This document shows positions 32,330 through 42,917 of a DNA stretch of 64,000 bases, one piece after another. How positions within the stretch are numbered: the stretch's first letter is position 1; each line of letters starts with the position of its first letter. The notes beneath the pieces are model-generated. The model was not told the origin of the DNA. It ran no database searches and saw only the letters and a list, made by a program, of their open reading frames with translations. A program made the translations under genes and the position numbers. Location: assembly GCA_031835245.1 (NCBI GenBank), contig JAVKOQ010000045.1:15001-79000 (forward strand), read 5' to 3'. This DNA is from Balamuthia mandrillaris (lineage: Eukaryota; Discosea; Longamoebia; Balamuthiidae).

Positions 32330-33963
32330 TCAAGCGCTCGCACGCCACGCGGACAACCTCGTCTACAAGGCCGTGCTCGAGAAGTTCGACCAGCCCTCCG
32401 AGACACCTAATCTAGCATGGCTCAGTCGCTTCAAACGCGAGTGGCCTAACGCCCTCAAGGAGTGCGATCTCTCTGACTCCCACGGGGCCACCGCCAAATA
32501 TTCCACCTTCCTCTCACACGTGCTGACGTCTACTCTATCGCCCCTGCCTCCGACGCGGTGGATCCGAACAGCGGCTGTGAAGACAGCAGCAGCGACGATG
32601 ACACCCTCGGAGACACCGTAGTCAGCTACACCTATAGTGACGATGACGGAAGTGTACTTGAACCCCCCAGCTCTTCCAGGAAGCACCGCCCCTCGTCTCT
32701 CTTGGCCGTTGACGCCAGCATTCGCGCGCTCCGTGACGTTCAAGAGCTTGTCGCCAGCCAAACCAAGCTCTGCTTTGCGCTGTGCGCAGAGTACCTCCTG
32801 GTGGAGCTCCGTGTGGAGTGATGCTGCCAATACACTCTTCACACCCAACGCGCACCCACGCCTGACTGCCGCTCCTGTACCCAACTCCCTTCTCTCTAGA
32901 GCTAAACGACTGGGCTCAACCAGTCAGCACGCCGGCACTGACCAGGACCCCCGTTTCTGGGACAACTAGGACCGCTACTTCGAAGACAACGTCGCTGGCG
33001 GCGTCGCCTTTGAAGGCCTCACCGTCTGCGTCCTGGGCAACATTACGAGTGCCAACATCCTGGCACACCTTGGCGATGAATGCAATAGACTCTTCCACTG
33101 CTATCAACACAAGTGCCACAAGGGTGACGCCTAGTAGGCCTTACCTTCCGCACCAACACAGATGCCAAGCAACTCCTCACGCGTGGTAAGACGTACCTCC
33201 CCGGCGGCTCCATCATGGAGAAGGCCAAGGAACGTTCCAACCTTGTTGTCCTGACCTTCACGATGATGAGGAGACCAGTGATGATGACGGAACCAGTGAC
33301 GGCACTCTGGAAATCAATGCCAGTGACGACGATGATGATGTGCCCACGCCTACCGATAGTCTCAAGCAACCCTGCCCTGCCCTCCTCCTGGCCGTTGACG
33401 CCAGCAACTGCTCACCGCGATGTCATTCATGGACTCGTTGCCAACCAAACACGGCTCCACCAGGAGGTGCTTCGGGCGCAGCGTGAGACTGAAGCCCAGC
33501 CACAGGACGGAGTGCGACCAGTTGGCACGGACCTCCGCTCGCCCACCAGTCTCCGTGTGGAGTGATGCTGCCAACAACACTCTTCACCTCCAATGTATTC
33601 CAGCACCTCCTTGCCCTCCCCCCCCCCCCCCCCCCCTCCTCCTGTCCAACTTGCTGATAGCTGCTCCTTCTGTCTCTGTCTCTGTCTCTGTCTCTCTCTC
33701 TGTCTTTGTCTCTATCTCTGTCTCTGTCTTTCTCTGTCTCTGTCTCTGTCTCTCTCTGTCTCTCTCTGTCTCTGTCTCTCTCTGTCTCTGTCTCTCTCTC
33801 TCTCTCCTCTCTCTGTCTCTGTCTCTGTCTCTGTCTCTGTCTCTGTCTCTGTCTCTGTCTCTGTCTCTGTCTCTGTCTCTGTCTCTGTCTCTGTCTCTGT
33901 CTCTGTCTCTGTCTCTGTCTCTGTCCTGTCTCTGTCTCTGTCTCTGTCTCTGTCTCTGTCTCT

Positions 33964-33996
<33 letters not shown>

Positions 33997-34038
33997 TCTC
34001 TGTCTCTGTCTCTGTCTCTGTCTCTGTCTCTGTCTCTG

Positions 34039-34069
<31 letters not shown>

Positions 34070-34070
34070 G

Positions 34071-34163
<93 letters not shown>

Positions 34164-34490
34164 AGCACCAAAGGCTCCGCAACCATAAACATGGGAGAGG
34201 AACATGGAATACTTGGCGTCTACTCTCGTGGTGTTCCTCTACAAGCAGTGATGATGATAACGACACCACATCCACACCTCAAACAGCTCGGCTATGTGTT
34301 CCGCATGGCCGTTGATGCCAGCATCTGGGCACTGCGTGATGTCACCACCAAGAGATGCTCCGGACACAGCTCGAAACAGAAGCCTGTCACCTCCATGACG
34401 CCTAACACCAAGATTGATTCACTCCTGGTGGAGGTGGCAGCCCTCCGTTCCAACCTTTCGCTCACCCTTCCAGCACCACCCCCAATGTAG
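32330..34490 (+). pseudogene. degenerate gene tract with a thrice-repeated coding module
   Basis: High-GC plus-strand sequence unlike its neighbours reads as fragments in changing frames. About 32340-32530 gives HADNLVYKAVLEKFDQPSE..WLSRFKREWPNALKEC. About 32960-33130 gives RYFEDNVAGGVAFEGLTVCV. A module recurs three times: LLAVDASIRALRDVQELVASQ (32699), LLAVDASNC..DVIHGLVANQ (33386-33440) and MAVDASIWALRDV (34304). The first two are each preceded by an Asp-rich stretch (SDDDGS / SDDDDD). Shared nucleotide stretches such as TCCGTGTGGAGTGATGCTGCCAA (32809 and 33551) show the copies arose by duplication. Many frame shifts and stops imply decay. Copies two and three are separated by a 500-bp CT/CTGT array. 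Function and origin are unknown. Confidence 0.5.
33620..34160. repeat. C run and CT/CTGTCT microsatellite array
   Basis: A poly-C run (33618-33638), then ~500 bp of CTGTCT and CT units. It interrupts the duplicated pseudogene module. Confidence 0.95.
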
Positions 34491-34882
34491 TCAAGCACCG
34501 CTCTGTTGTGTCTGTGCCCAACTTACCACTCTCCCACTCACTCATTTTTCTCTCGTCACAGTGCCGTGAGGATGAGCTCTCGTGCAGAAAACCAATGAGG
34601 AACCAGCAGCCGGTTAACAAAGCATTGAGATGGGAAGCGATTAGGACAAGAAGCAAGCTATTTACAAACTCAGTGTACGATATTTTTTGCTTCTCTTTCC
34701 TCTCTTTTGATGTTCTCTGTCTCTTTTGTCTTTGAATCTGTTTTTCTTTCTTTTTTTTCTCTCTTTCTATGTCAGAGGACCAGTCCAGTCCTCCATGATA
34801 CAACGCCATTAGTATCTTGTTCTTTTTCAACTGCTTCTCTCTTTCTCCCTCATAGTGCCAGTCAGGTCCTCCACCATACATC

Positions 34883-36330
34883 TTGTTCTCTGCTCTCTGC
34901 TCTCTGCTCTCTGCTCTCTGCTCTCTGCTCTCTGCTCTCTCCTCTCTCCTCTCTGCTCTCTCCTCTCTGCTCTCTGCTCTCTGCTCTCTGCTCTCTGCTC
35001 TCTGCTCTCTGCTCTCTGCTCTCTGCTCTCTGCTCTCCTCTGCTCTCTCCTCTCTCCTCTCTCCTCTCCTCTCTGCTCTCTGCTCTCTGCTCTCTGCTCT
35101 CTGCTCTCTCTCCCTCTCTCCTCTCTCTCTCTCCTCTCTCCTCTCTGCTCTCTGCTCTCTGCTCTCTGCTCTGCTCTCTGCTCTCTGCTCTCCCTTCTCT
35201 GCTCTCTGCTCTCTGCTCTCTGCTCTCTGCTCTCTGCTCTCTGCTCTCTGCTCTCTGCTCTCTGCTCTCTGCTCTCTGCTCTCTGCTCTCTGCTCTCTGC
35301 TCTCTGCCTCTGCTCTCTGCTCTCTGCTCTCTCTCTGCTCTCTGCTCTCTCTCTCTCCTCTCTCCTCTCTGTCTCTTCTCTCTCTCTGCTCTCTGCTCTC
35401 TCCTCTCTCCTCTCTCCTCTCTCCTCTCTGCTCTCTGCTCTCTGCTCTCTGCTCTCTGCTCTCTCCTCTCTCCTCTCTGCTCTCTCCTCTCTCTCTCTCC
35501 TCTCTGCTCTCTCCTCTCTCCTCTCTCTGCTCTCTGCCTCTCTGCTCTCTGCTCTCTGCCTCTGCTCTCTGCTCTCTGCTCTCTGCTCTCTGCTCTCTGC
35601 TCTCTGCTCTCTCCCTCTCTGCTCTCTGCTCTCTCCTCTCTCCTCTCTCCCCTCTGCTCTCTGCTCTCTGCTCTCTCTCTCTGCTCTCTCCCTCTCTCCC
35701 TCTCTCCTCTCTCCTCTCTCCCTCTCTGCTCTCTGCTCTCTGCTCTCTGCTCTGCCTCTCCTCTCTCCTCTCTGCTCTCTCCTCTCCTCCCTCTCTCCTC
35801 TCTCCTCTCTCCTCTCTCCTCTCTCCTTTCTCTTGTTCTCCCATCTCCCCTCTCCTCCCGTCTCCCGTCTCCCATCTCCTCCCGTCTCCTGTATTCTGTC
35901 TCCTGTCTCCTGTCTCCCGTCTCCCGTCTCCCGTCTCCCGTCTCCCGTCTCCCGTCTGCCGTCTCCCGTCTCCCGTCTCCCGTCTCCGTCTCCGTCTCCC
36001 GTCTCCCGTCTCCCGTCTCCCGTCTCCCGCCTCCCGTCTCCCGTCTCCCGTCTCCCGTCTCCCGTCTCCGCCTCCCGTCTCCCGTCTCCCGTCTCCCGTC
36101 TCCCGTCTCCCCGTCTCCCGTCTCCGCTCCCGTCTCCCGTCTCCCGTCTCCTGTATTCTGTCTCCTGTCTCCCATCTCCTCCCGTCTCCTGTATTCTGTC
36201 TCCTGTCTTCTGTGTCCCTCTCGCCTCTCCCCTCTCGCCTCCCCTCTCGCCTCTCCCCTCTCCCCTCTCTTCTCGTCTCCCCTATCCCATCTTCCCTCTC
36301 AGCTCGCCTGTCTCCTCCTGTCTCCCTCTA
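34883..36330. repeat. 1.45-kb CTCTGCT/CTCTCCT and CCGTCTC array
   Basis: A near-continuous array: CTCTGCT and CTCTCCT 7-mers to ~35830, then CCCGTCT 7-mers (35850-36180) with CCTGTATT variants, then CTCGCCT units. The change of unit type is sharp near 35835. All reading frames stay open for 400-500 codons only because unit lengths avoid stops. Confidence 0.95.
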
Positions 36331-36544
36331 AGAGATCTCTCCGTCTCTGAGTTGCTTTTCAGTCTATTCTCCTTTGTTTACTGTCTGACACCACTACTAA
36401 CAACTATCACTTTTTTTCCTTTCTTTCTTTCTTTCTTTTATCTGCCTCTCTGTTGTTTTTCCTTATCATCATCAACTGACTCTTTTTGCCTTTAGATTAT
36501 CGTCCAACGCCAGCCATTTACAGCATTGTTGCCAGGTATTTCTT

Positions 36545-36626
36545 TTGCTCGTTATCTTTCAATTTCTCTTTCTCTCTGTCTCCCTCTTTATCTCTCTCTC
36601 TCTTTTTCTTTCTCTTTCTCTTTCTC

Positions 36627-36661
<35 letters not shown>

Positions 36662-36830
36662 TTCTCTCTCTCTCTCTCTCTTTCTCTTTCTCTTTCTCTT
36701 TCTCTTTCTCTTTCTCTTTCTCTTTCTCTTTCTCTTTCTCTTTCTCTTCTCTTTCTCTTTCTCTTTCTCTTTCTCTTTCTCTTTCTCTTTCTCTTTCTCT
36801 TTCTCTTTCTCTTTCTCCCTTTCTTGCTCC
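36545..36830. repeat. CTTTCT/CT microsatellite
   Basis: About 280 bp of CTCTTT hexamers mixed with CT. Confidence 0.95.
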
Positions 36831-36914
36831 ATCTTGCTTTCTCTTTTCATGTTGTTTAAATACTAAATGCTTCATCTTTGTTTTCCTGCCGCTATAGGTA
36901 AGCCAGTGGCATTG

Positions 36915-37110
36915 CTGAGAACGAGAATGGGAATGAGAACGAGAACAAGCAGGGACGGCGAACGAGAACGAGAACGAGAACAAGAACGAGATGAGAACAA
37001 GAATGAGAACAAGAACGAGAACGAGAACGAGAATGGAACGAGAATGAGAACGAGAAGAGAGCGAACGAAGAGACGAAACGAGAACGCGAAAGCGAACGAG
37101 ACTGGGAACG
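36915..37110. repeat. GAGAAC hexanucleotide array
   Basis: Degenerate GAGAACGA/GAATGA units over ~190 bp. Open frames across it (Glu-Asn or Arg-Thr repeats) are not supported as genes. Confidence 0.85.
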
Positions 37111-37220
37111 AGGACAAGAAAAAGAACAGCAGAACAACAGCAGAGGATGTGGATGGGTCTTTTGATTTGGGATTGGTTCGGAAAATAAACAATTTGAACA
37201 CTATTATGGTTCTTTGGTGT

Positions 37221-37412
37221 CTAAACAGCTATCTAAACACCTGTCTGAACACCTGTTTAAACATCTGTCTAAACAGCTGTCTAAACACCTGTCTAAACAC
37301 CTGTTTAGATAGCTGTATAAACAGATGACCATACAAGGAAAAATCGTTCCCTTTTATGCTATATGTCCATACACAGTGTATAGACAGGTGTTTAAACAGG
37401 TGTTTATACAGG
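37221..37412. repeat. tandem 12-mers CTAAACACCTGT with inverted copies
   Basis: About nine copies of (C)TAAACAC/GCTGT at 37221-37330 are followed, after a 48-base spacer, by three reverse-complement copies (ACAGGTGTTTAAACAGG..) at 37384-37412. The whole can fold as a stem-loop. It shares boxes with the 30.4-kb element. Confidence 0.85.
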
Positions 37413-37417
37413 TCCGA

Positions 37418-37738
37418 TCATCCAACGGAGTATCCATATGAGGCTGATTGGGAAACACAAAAAGCTTTATTCGAAGGCGTAGAAGGTGTATGTGTAGGCG
37501 TAGAAGGCGTACATGGCGTTGAAGGCATCGAAGGTGTTGAAGGCGTATAAGGAGTAGAAGGTGTAGGCGTAGGTGGCATCCATCGTGCACGTTTTTTTTT
37601 TTCTCTGTGACCTTTTTTTCCGCTCGTTTTTTTCTCTTTTTCGCTTGTTCCAACGTCTTTTTCGCTGAGCAGCCAGTTGTCATTGCCTTTCCTCCTTCTC
37701 TTCCCTTTCTCATTTCTTTTTGGCTCGCTCCTGCTCAT
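37418..37738 (-). CDS. small basic protein with Thr-Pro-Ser repeats (doubtful)
   Basis: An ATG-initiated frame gives 106 aa: a Lys-rich first half (MSRSEPKRNEKGKRRRKG) then nine-base coding repeats (PSTPSTP). The second half comes directly from a GAAGGCGTA-type repeat, so the frame may be fortuitous. Confidence 0.22.
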   Translation of the reverse strand: MSRSEPKRNEKGKRRRKGNDNWLLSEKDVGTSEKEKKTSGKKGHREKKKRARWMPPTPTPSTPYTPSTPSMPSTPCTPSTPTHTPSTPSNKAFCVSQSASYGYSVG

Positions 37739-37914
37739 ACACAGCTCGGCTTCGCTTCATCTTCACTTTGAATCATTATTGGCTGTAATAGAATAGTAAA
37801 TCAAAGCATCTGGGCCAATGGCAATGATGGTCGGCAGCAAATGTGCCAATCCCATAAGCAAAGTTCTACTCACTTTTGGATAAATAGTTGTGTCAGAAAT
37901 TTCTACAGACGACA

Positions 37915-38322
37915 ATGCAATCGAAGCCAGTTATCGAGATTAAAGAGAACCTCTGGCGTGCCGGTAAAGACGTGCCTGCAACGACCCCACCTTTCTTTCG
38001 CAGAGACGCAAAAGCCACTGACGCCCTCCTTAGCCAATACGGGCCAGTTATCTGTGTGTATGGATGCAAGTCCCAGCTCAAACTTAAACCCACTACCTCA
38101 GAACAACTTCATCATAATCTCAAAAACCCATTTGATAAAACTGTTGAGGAGTTGGATGAAATGGGAAATGTAGATGACTGGCAAGATTATGATGGTTACT
38201 ACAACGATACTGAAGTTGGCTTATTTCAGCGTGGGAGACAAAAGATTGAATTAAAATATGTATTTGCTAGGATGCAAGATTATACTGGCACTTTTAGTGT
38301 GTTTTCAGAACAAAAAAATTAA
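37915..38322 (+). CDS. unknown 135-aa protein
   Basis: A single exon from ATG 37915 (AGACGACAATGCAATCG) to TAA 38320-38322. The protein is of normal composition: MQSKPVIEIKENLWRAGKDV, LLSQYGPVICVYGC, then an acidic/aromatic segment DDWQDYDGYYND and a C-terminal LKYVFARMQDYTGTF. No signal peptide, membrane helix or known motif. Unlike surrounding sequence it is not repetitive, which supports coding. It sits between repeat arrays and the RPP38 gene; a 440-bp gap to RPP38 holds nothing I can assign apart from a short minus-strand coding-like stretch (NEPPKNLQVIMEYIKEKRG, ~38370-38430). Confidence 0.55.
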   Translation: MQSKPVIEIKENLWRAGKDVPATTPPFFRRDAKATDALLSQYGPVICVYGCKSQLKLKPTTSEQLHHNLKNPFDKTVEELDEMGNVDDWQDYDGYYNDTEVGLFQRGRQKIELKYVFARMQDYTGTFSVFSEQKN

Positions 38323-38719
38323 ATCTTGTGCCTTTCTGAGCCGCTCTCTTTACCACGCCGCGTTGTCTTTGTACACCTCTTCTTCGCCTCGTTTCTCCTT
38401 TATGTATTCCATGATGACTTGCAAGTTCTTAGGTGGTTCGTTGCGTTGTGGCAGCACTTGTTTTGATTGGCTTGGACGCACTCGCTTGCGGCATTTCCAC
38501 TGTACCAGATGCTATGCAAGCTGTCGTTTGGGAAGAGCGACATAGTGGTAGACAGAGGAGAGAAAAAAAGTTGGTCGCCCTTCACCCGAAAAGTTGGCCC
38601 TTCGCGCGCCTCTCTTCCCTCGCCTCACGCCGCTCGCCTCAAATAACTTCCCGAAATTAACCAAAGGATATCAGTACGGTGCGAGAAAGGACAAAGGCGG
38701 GAGAGCGAACAAAGAAAAC

Positions 38720-38755
<36 letters not shown>

Positions 38756-38763
38756 AGAGAGAG

Positions 38764-40074
38764 ATGCAAAGAGGAAAAGGTGGTGCCGCTCAACCAGGGG
38801 GAAAGCGCAAACGCAAAGCCAGCCAACTGGCTGCTCAAGTGGTCTCTGCCGAGGGCACACTGCACGCCTCCGTTGCCTCCTCGGCCGCCTCCGCCGCCTC
38901 CTCTGCGGCGTCCAACCTCTCAAGGAAGAACGCCAAACTGCTGAGAAAAGCGGGAGGACAAGGCACCACCGCCATCAACAAGAAGAAGCAGAAATGGAGC
39001 TTCAAGGTCGTCTTCGACTCCCCTTACGCGCTTCGTTGGCCGCCGCTGGACGAGCCGACCCAAAGGGAGGTCTTGCAGAGGCTGACCCTCGAGTTTGGGG
39101 AGTACAAACGCAAAGCCAACCGACCCAATCGACGCACTCGCCTTCGCAAGAAGCGAAGAAAAGTGTCTCAGCAACCGCAACAACCAACAGAAGCTGCAGC
39201 CTCTGGAGCTTCGGTGGAACAAGTAAGAACGGGGACTGGTGTTGTGGGCTCAGACCCCGTCATACAACCACCACAGCAGCATGCAATGGAAGAGAAGATG
39301 CAGATTGCCTCGGAGAAATCGCAACAAGAAGAGGACAACCAATCTTCTTCTTCTCCTTCTCCTTCAGAGCAACCAAAGAGCAAAGAAAAAGAAGAGGAAG
39401 AACGGGAAGAGCAAGAGAAACAAAAAGAAAAGGCTAAAAGGACACGCAGGCAACAGCTGCTCCGCCGGAAGGTCTGCCTGGGGATCAACGCCGTGACCAA
39501 AGCCCTGGAAAAGGGCCGCCCGTTGCGGCTGCTCGTCGTTTGTCGCGATGTCAAACCGCCGCGTCTCGTGCAGCACCTGCCATCCATGGCCTTTGTCAAC
39601 GACGTCCCTTTGTGCATTCTTGGTGGAGGAGGAGGAGAGGATGCTTCAAGTCCTAGCATTCACTTGGGAAGATGCTTCGGCCTGAGAACGGTTGCCGCTC
39701 TCGCTTTCTTTGCTGATGATAACGAAGGCAAGAATGAGAAGCAGAAAGAAAGTGATGCAACCACGAACGCGAACGATAGTAAAGAGACAACGAGTTCAGG
39801 ACGGGTGACGGAAGAAATAAGCGAAGAAGAGGAAAGAGAAGCAAGAGAGGCAGAGGCACGATTGGAAGAGTTGATAAAATGGTTAGAAGGAAAAGCGGTT
39901 AAGCTGGACATTCCTTGGCTGGAAGGATGTAAGAAGGCAAAGGAGAAAGTGGAGGAAGCATCCTCCGCAACCGAGAAGAAGCGTGATGACGACCACAAAA
40001 GCACAGGAGCAGAGGTTGACGCGAAGCTTTGGCCATTGCAAGTTAAACAAACGGGACCAAAGCGCTCTTCTTGA
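38764..40074 (+). CDS. RPP38: ribonuclease P/MRP subunit RPP38 homologue (L7Ae domain)
   Basis: A single exon of 436 aa, with an ATG preceded by a GA repeat. Residues ~78-115 (WSFKVVFDSPYALRWPPLDE) match the RPP38 N-terminal 'NPYIIRW' segment. A long Glu/Ser/Lys-rich insert follows. The L7Ae-type RNA-binding core begins LGINAVTKALEKGRPLRLLVV, continues CRDVKPPRLVQHLPSM, VPLCIL and GRCFGLRTVAALAF, and a final LDIPWLEGC matches RPP38 'LSVPWLQD'. RPP38 binds kink-turn RNA in RNase P and RNase MRP, acting in tRNA and rRNA processing in the nucleolus. The human protein is 283 aa; the excess is low-complexity. The Ala/Ser-rich stretch near residue 40 and the C-terminal Lys/Asp tail are not conserved features. 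Confidence 0.88.
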   Translation: MQRGKGGAAQPGGKRKRKASQLAAQVVSAEGTLHASVASSAASAASSAASNLSRKNAKLLRKAGGQGTTAINKKKQKWSFKVVFDSPYALRWPPLDEPTQREVLQRLTLEFGEYKRKANRPNRRTRLRKKRRKVSQQPQQPTEAAASGASVEQVRTGTGVVGSDPVIQPPQQHAMEEKMQIASEKSQQEEDNQSSSSPSPSEQPKSKEKEEEEREEQEKQKEKAKRTRRQQLLRRKVCLGINAVTKALEKGRPLRLLVVCRDVKPPRLVQHLPSMAFVNDVPLCILGGGGGEDASSPSIHLGRCFGLRTVAALAFFADDNEGKNEKQKESDATTNANDSKETTSSGRVTEEISEEEEREAREAEARLEELIKWLEGKAVKLDIPWLEGCKKAKEKVEEASSATEKKRDDDHKSTGAEVDAKLWPLQVKQTGPKRSS

Positions 40075-40183
40075 CAAACTCCTGTTTGTCTTTTTGTTTT
40101 ACTCAAAAAAAAAGCTTTTCTTATTCTGCAAAAGGATCATAGACATTTTTGTTACAGGTCATCGTTCTCTCTCTCTTTGCGGT

Positions 40184-41457
40184 TTACTTTCGGTAAACAT
40201 CCTTTCTCGCTGCGAAACTTCGCGTTTGTGGTTTCGCTTCCGTTGTTTCCTGTTCTTTCTCTCCTCCATTACTTTTACCATCAGCAACAGCAGCGCCGCC
40301 AGAAGAACCCCTCCATTCTGTTCTCTGCAAACTGGCATGTTTACGCAATGCGACTCCTTGTTGGGAGGACGGGAGTGGTTTTGGCGTTTGTTGTTTTGTT
40401 TGAGGTTCAGGCGAAGAGGATGGTGAAGAAGAAGAAGAAGAGGGAGAATGTGGAGAGCCTTTCCATTCGTGCCGTTGTAGACTGGCATGCTTTCTCAAGG
40501 CAGGAGCTGGTTTGGGTGTTTGCTCTTTTTTAGCTCCTCCATCTGCTCCTTCTTCTTGTTTTGTGGAACCAGGACCGCGTGGAGTGCAAGGCAAGGAGAC
40601 GCTCCCGCCTTGTGAAGAGGAGAGGGAGCCTTTCCATTCGTGCCGCTGTAAGCTTGCATGTTTGCGCAGAGGAGCTCCACTGGGCGCTTGTTTCGGGCTT
40701 CCACTTCCTTTTTGGTCCTTTTGCATGGAGTCATGTCGTTGCTTCCATCCTCGAACGTCAGCACCGGAAGTTGAAGTAGAAGAGGAAGAGTTTCGCAACG
40801 CTTCTTCCAGAGAGGATATGGAGTGCACTGCTCTTTCTCTGCCTTTGCTAGGCGATGCAGCGTCATCTCCCTCCTCTTCGTCCCCATCATCATCATTCCC
40901 ACCGGAAGAAGACGAGACAAGAGGCAAGCTGTTCAGCCAACGTCTTCGTTTGCCTCCTCCATGGACTCCTTTGATCTTTCTGTTCTTCTTCTGAAAGGCC
41001 TCCCATTGTCGCAGCTCCTCCTCCGTGAGCGGTGAGGAGAGAGTGGAACGAGTGGGATGACTCCCTCCCGATCCGCTCTCCACAAACTTCTTGAACTCCT
41101 CCGCTCTCTGTTGGGAGATCTCCTCTTTTTCCTTCTCCTCCTCCAGCAATGCTTTCAGCCGCAACTCAGCCTCTTTTTGCAGCTCCAAACGTTCCATTAC
41201 AGACATACCGGAGAGCAAGTTGGAGCGAAGAGATTCCCTGGTTTGGCTTTCGTCTTCTTCGTCTTCCTTGTCATCGACTCCGCTTTTGCCTCGTGTTAAG
41301 GAGAGGGAATGTCCGTGAACTCGTATTTCTGTGTACTTCTCGTCTATGAGTAGCTTTGCTTGCTCTGCTTTCTTCTTTGCGACCTCTGTTAAGTGCTCTG
41401 ATGATGATTTGTTTAAACAACATGAGTAATGCCCACAACAATAGCGAAGAAAGCGTG

Positions 41458-41492
<35 letters not shown>

Positions 41493-42733
41493 CGGGAAGG
41501 TTTAAGTACTGTCTTGCGATTCTTCTTGATGTTTGGTGGCTTGAATGCATTGACGTAGGTCTCGTACCCATTCTTCCTTGTCAGCAGGCGTTGATGCACA
41601 CAACCAATAAATATCTCGAGGAGTTACCAACTTGTTTGCGCAAGAACAGGGTAAGTTCGTGCTTTGTTGTGACGATGAAGAGACGAAAGAAGAAAATGAG
41701 ATAATATACCTCGAAGCCATTTTGCTTGTCTCCATCATCCCCAACGTTAACGACAGACGTTCTGCTGAGACTCAACCGACCTTCAACCTCGACTGTGCTC
41801 TGGGCTAACGCTGCGCGTCGTAAGTTAACCTTGCTGCCACTGGGCTGACCTTTCTTGGAGGCATGTTGTTGCGGAAGTTTGCAGGAGAGAATCATGTCGT
41901 TGAAGAGGATGAACCACTTCTCCACCATTTCGCCTTTCTCGTTGACCAGTTTGAGGGACCCTTCTCGCACGAATCGTCGATGTGGATCTATGATGCTCTA
42001 TATGACATTTGTTTGTTTGGATGGGAGACATAAGGAATTAGGAGAGAGAGAGAGAGAGTGAGAGAGAGAGAGAGAAGACAGGAAGAGAGCAAGTGAAACA
42101 CAAAACAACAGAGAGAGGTGAAGTACCAAGCCTTGATTGATAAGTCCAGACTGTATAGCCATCACTTTCTGTACGCTCTGTGCATCTCTGACCTTCTCGT
42201 TGATGTTATGGGCCGTCTTCTTGATGCTCTCCAACGCCTCCTGAAGGTTGCTGTGATCCAAATGATCCTTCCACGTGTGCTTCAACAGGTCCTGAAGCAG
42301 GAGCTGGTAGCGAGGGATCCGTTGAATGGGAACCACCAAAAGGGTTCCGATCTTGACGCCCTCCATCCCCAAGTCCTTCATTCCTTTCTCCACAAACATG
42401 GAAAAGCGAGATGACTTCTTATAGGTCTGTTTTTGTTTTTCAGTTAGGACAGTAAATAACAACAGAACAAAAGGAAACAAGGAAGGGAATAACAAAAAAA
42501 AAAGATACCTCCAAAAGGTTGATCGCTTCGCCAAAGTGAATGGCATAGTCGCTGTAGACGTTGAGCAAACCCGCTCGTTTGATGAAGATATCGCCTATCA
42601 GTTGGTTTGGGAACCAGTTCTTCTCCACTCGTTCGGCCAAAGCCTCGCTTAGTTCTGTGTTGATCTGAAATATCACCTCTATCTTTGAGAAAATGATTTT
42701 TGTCTGTTTTGAAAGAAAGCAATAAGAGCTGGT

Positions 42734-42775
<42 letters not shown>

Positions 42776-42875
42776 GAGAGGGAGAGAGAGAGGGAGAGAG
42801 AGAGGAGAGAGAGAGGAGAGAAAGAGAAAGAGAAAGAGAAAGAGAAAGAGAAAGAGAAAGAGAAAGAGAAAGAGA

Positions 42876-42917
<42 letters not shown>

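Noticed and set aside
33423-34205. Arg-Glu/Arg-Asp dipeptide frames on the minus strand
   Set aside because: Products of CT/CTGT microsatellite, open in all phases.
34462-36495. Frames of 430-550 codons rich in Leu-Cys-Ser or Glu-Arg-Gln
   Set aside because: Simple translations of the CTCTGCT-type array in four or more frames on both strands; no non-repeat coding context.
9000-37412. CRISPR-like arrays
   Set aside because: The repeats are contiguous micro- or minisatellites without unique spacers of constant length, in a eukaryotic context.
38370-38585. Short minus-strand gene ending NEPPKNLQVIMEYIKEKRG
   Set aside because: The segment looks protein-like, but no start exon or splice junction could be established, so it is only mentioned under the neighbouring gene.
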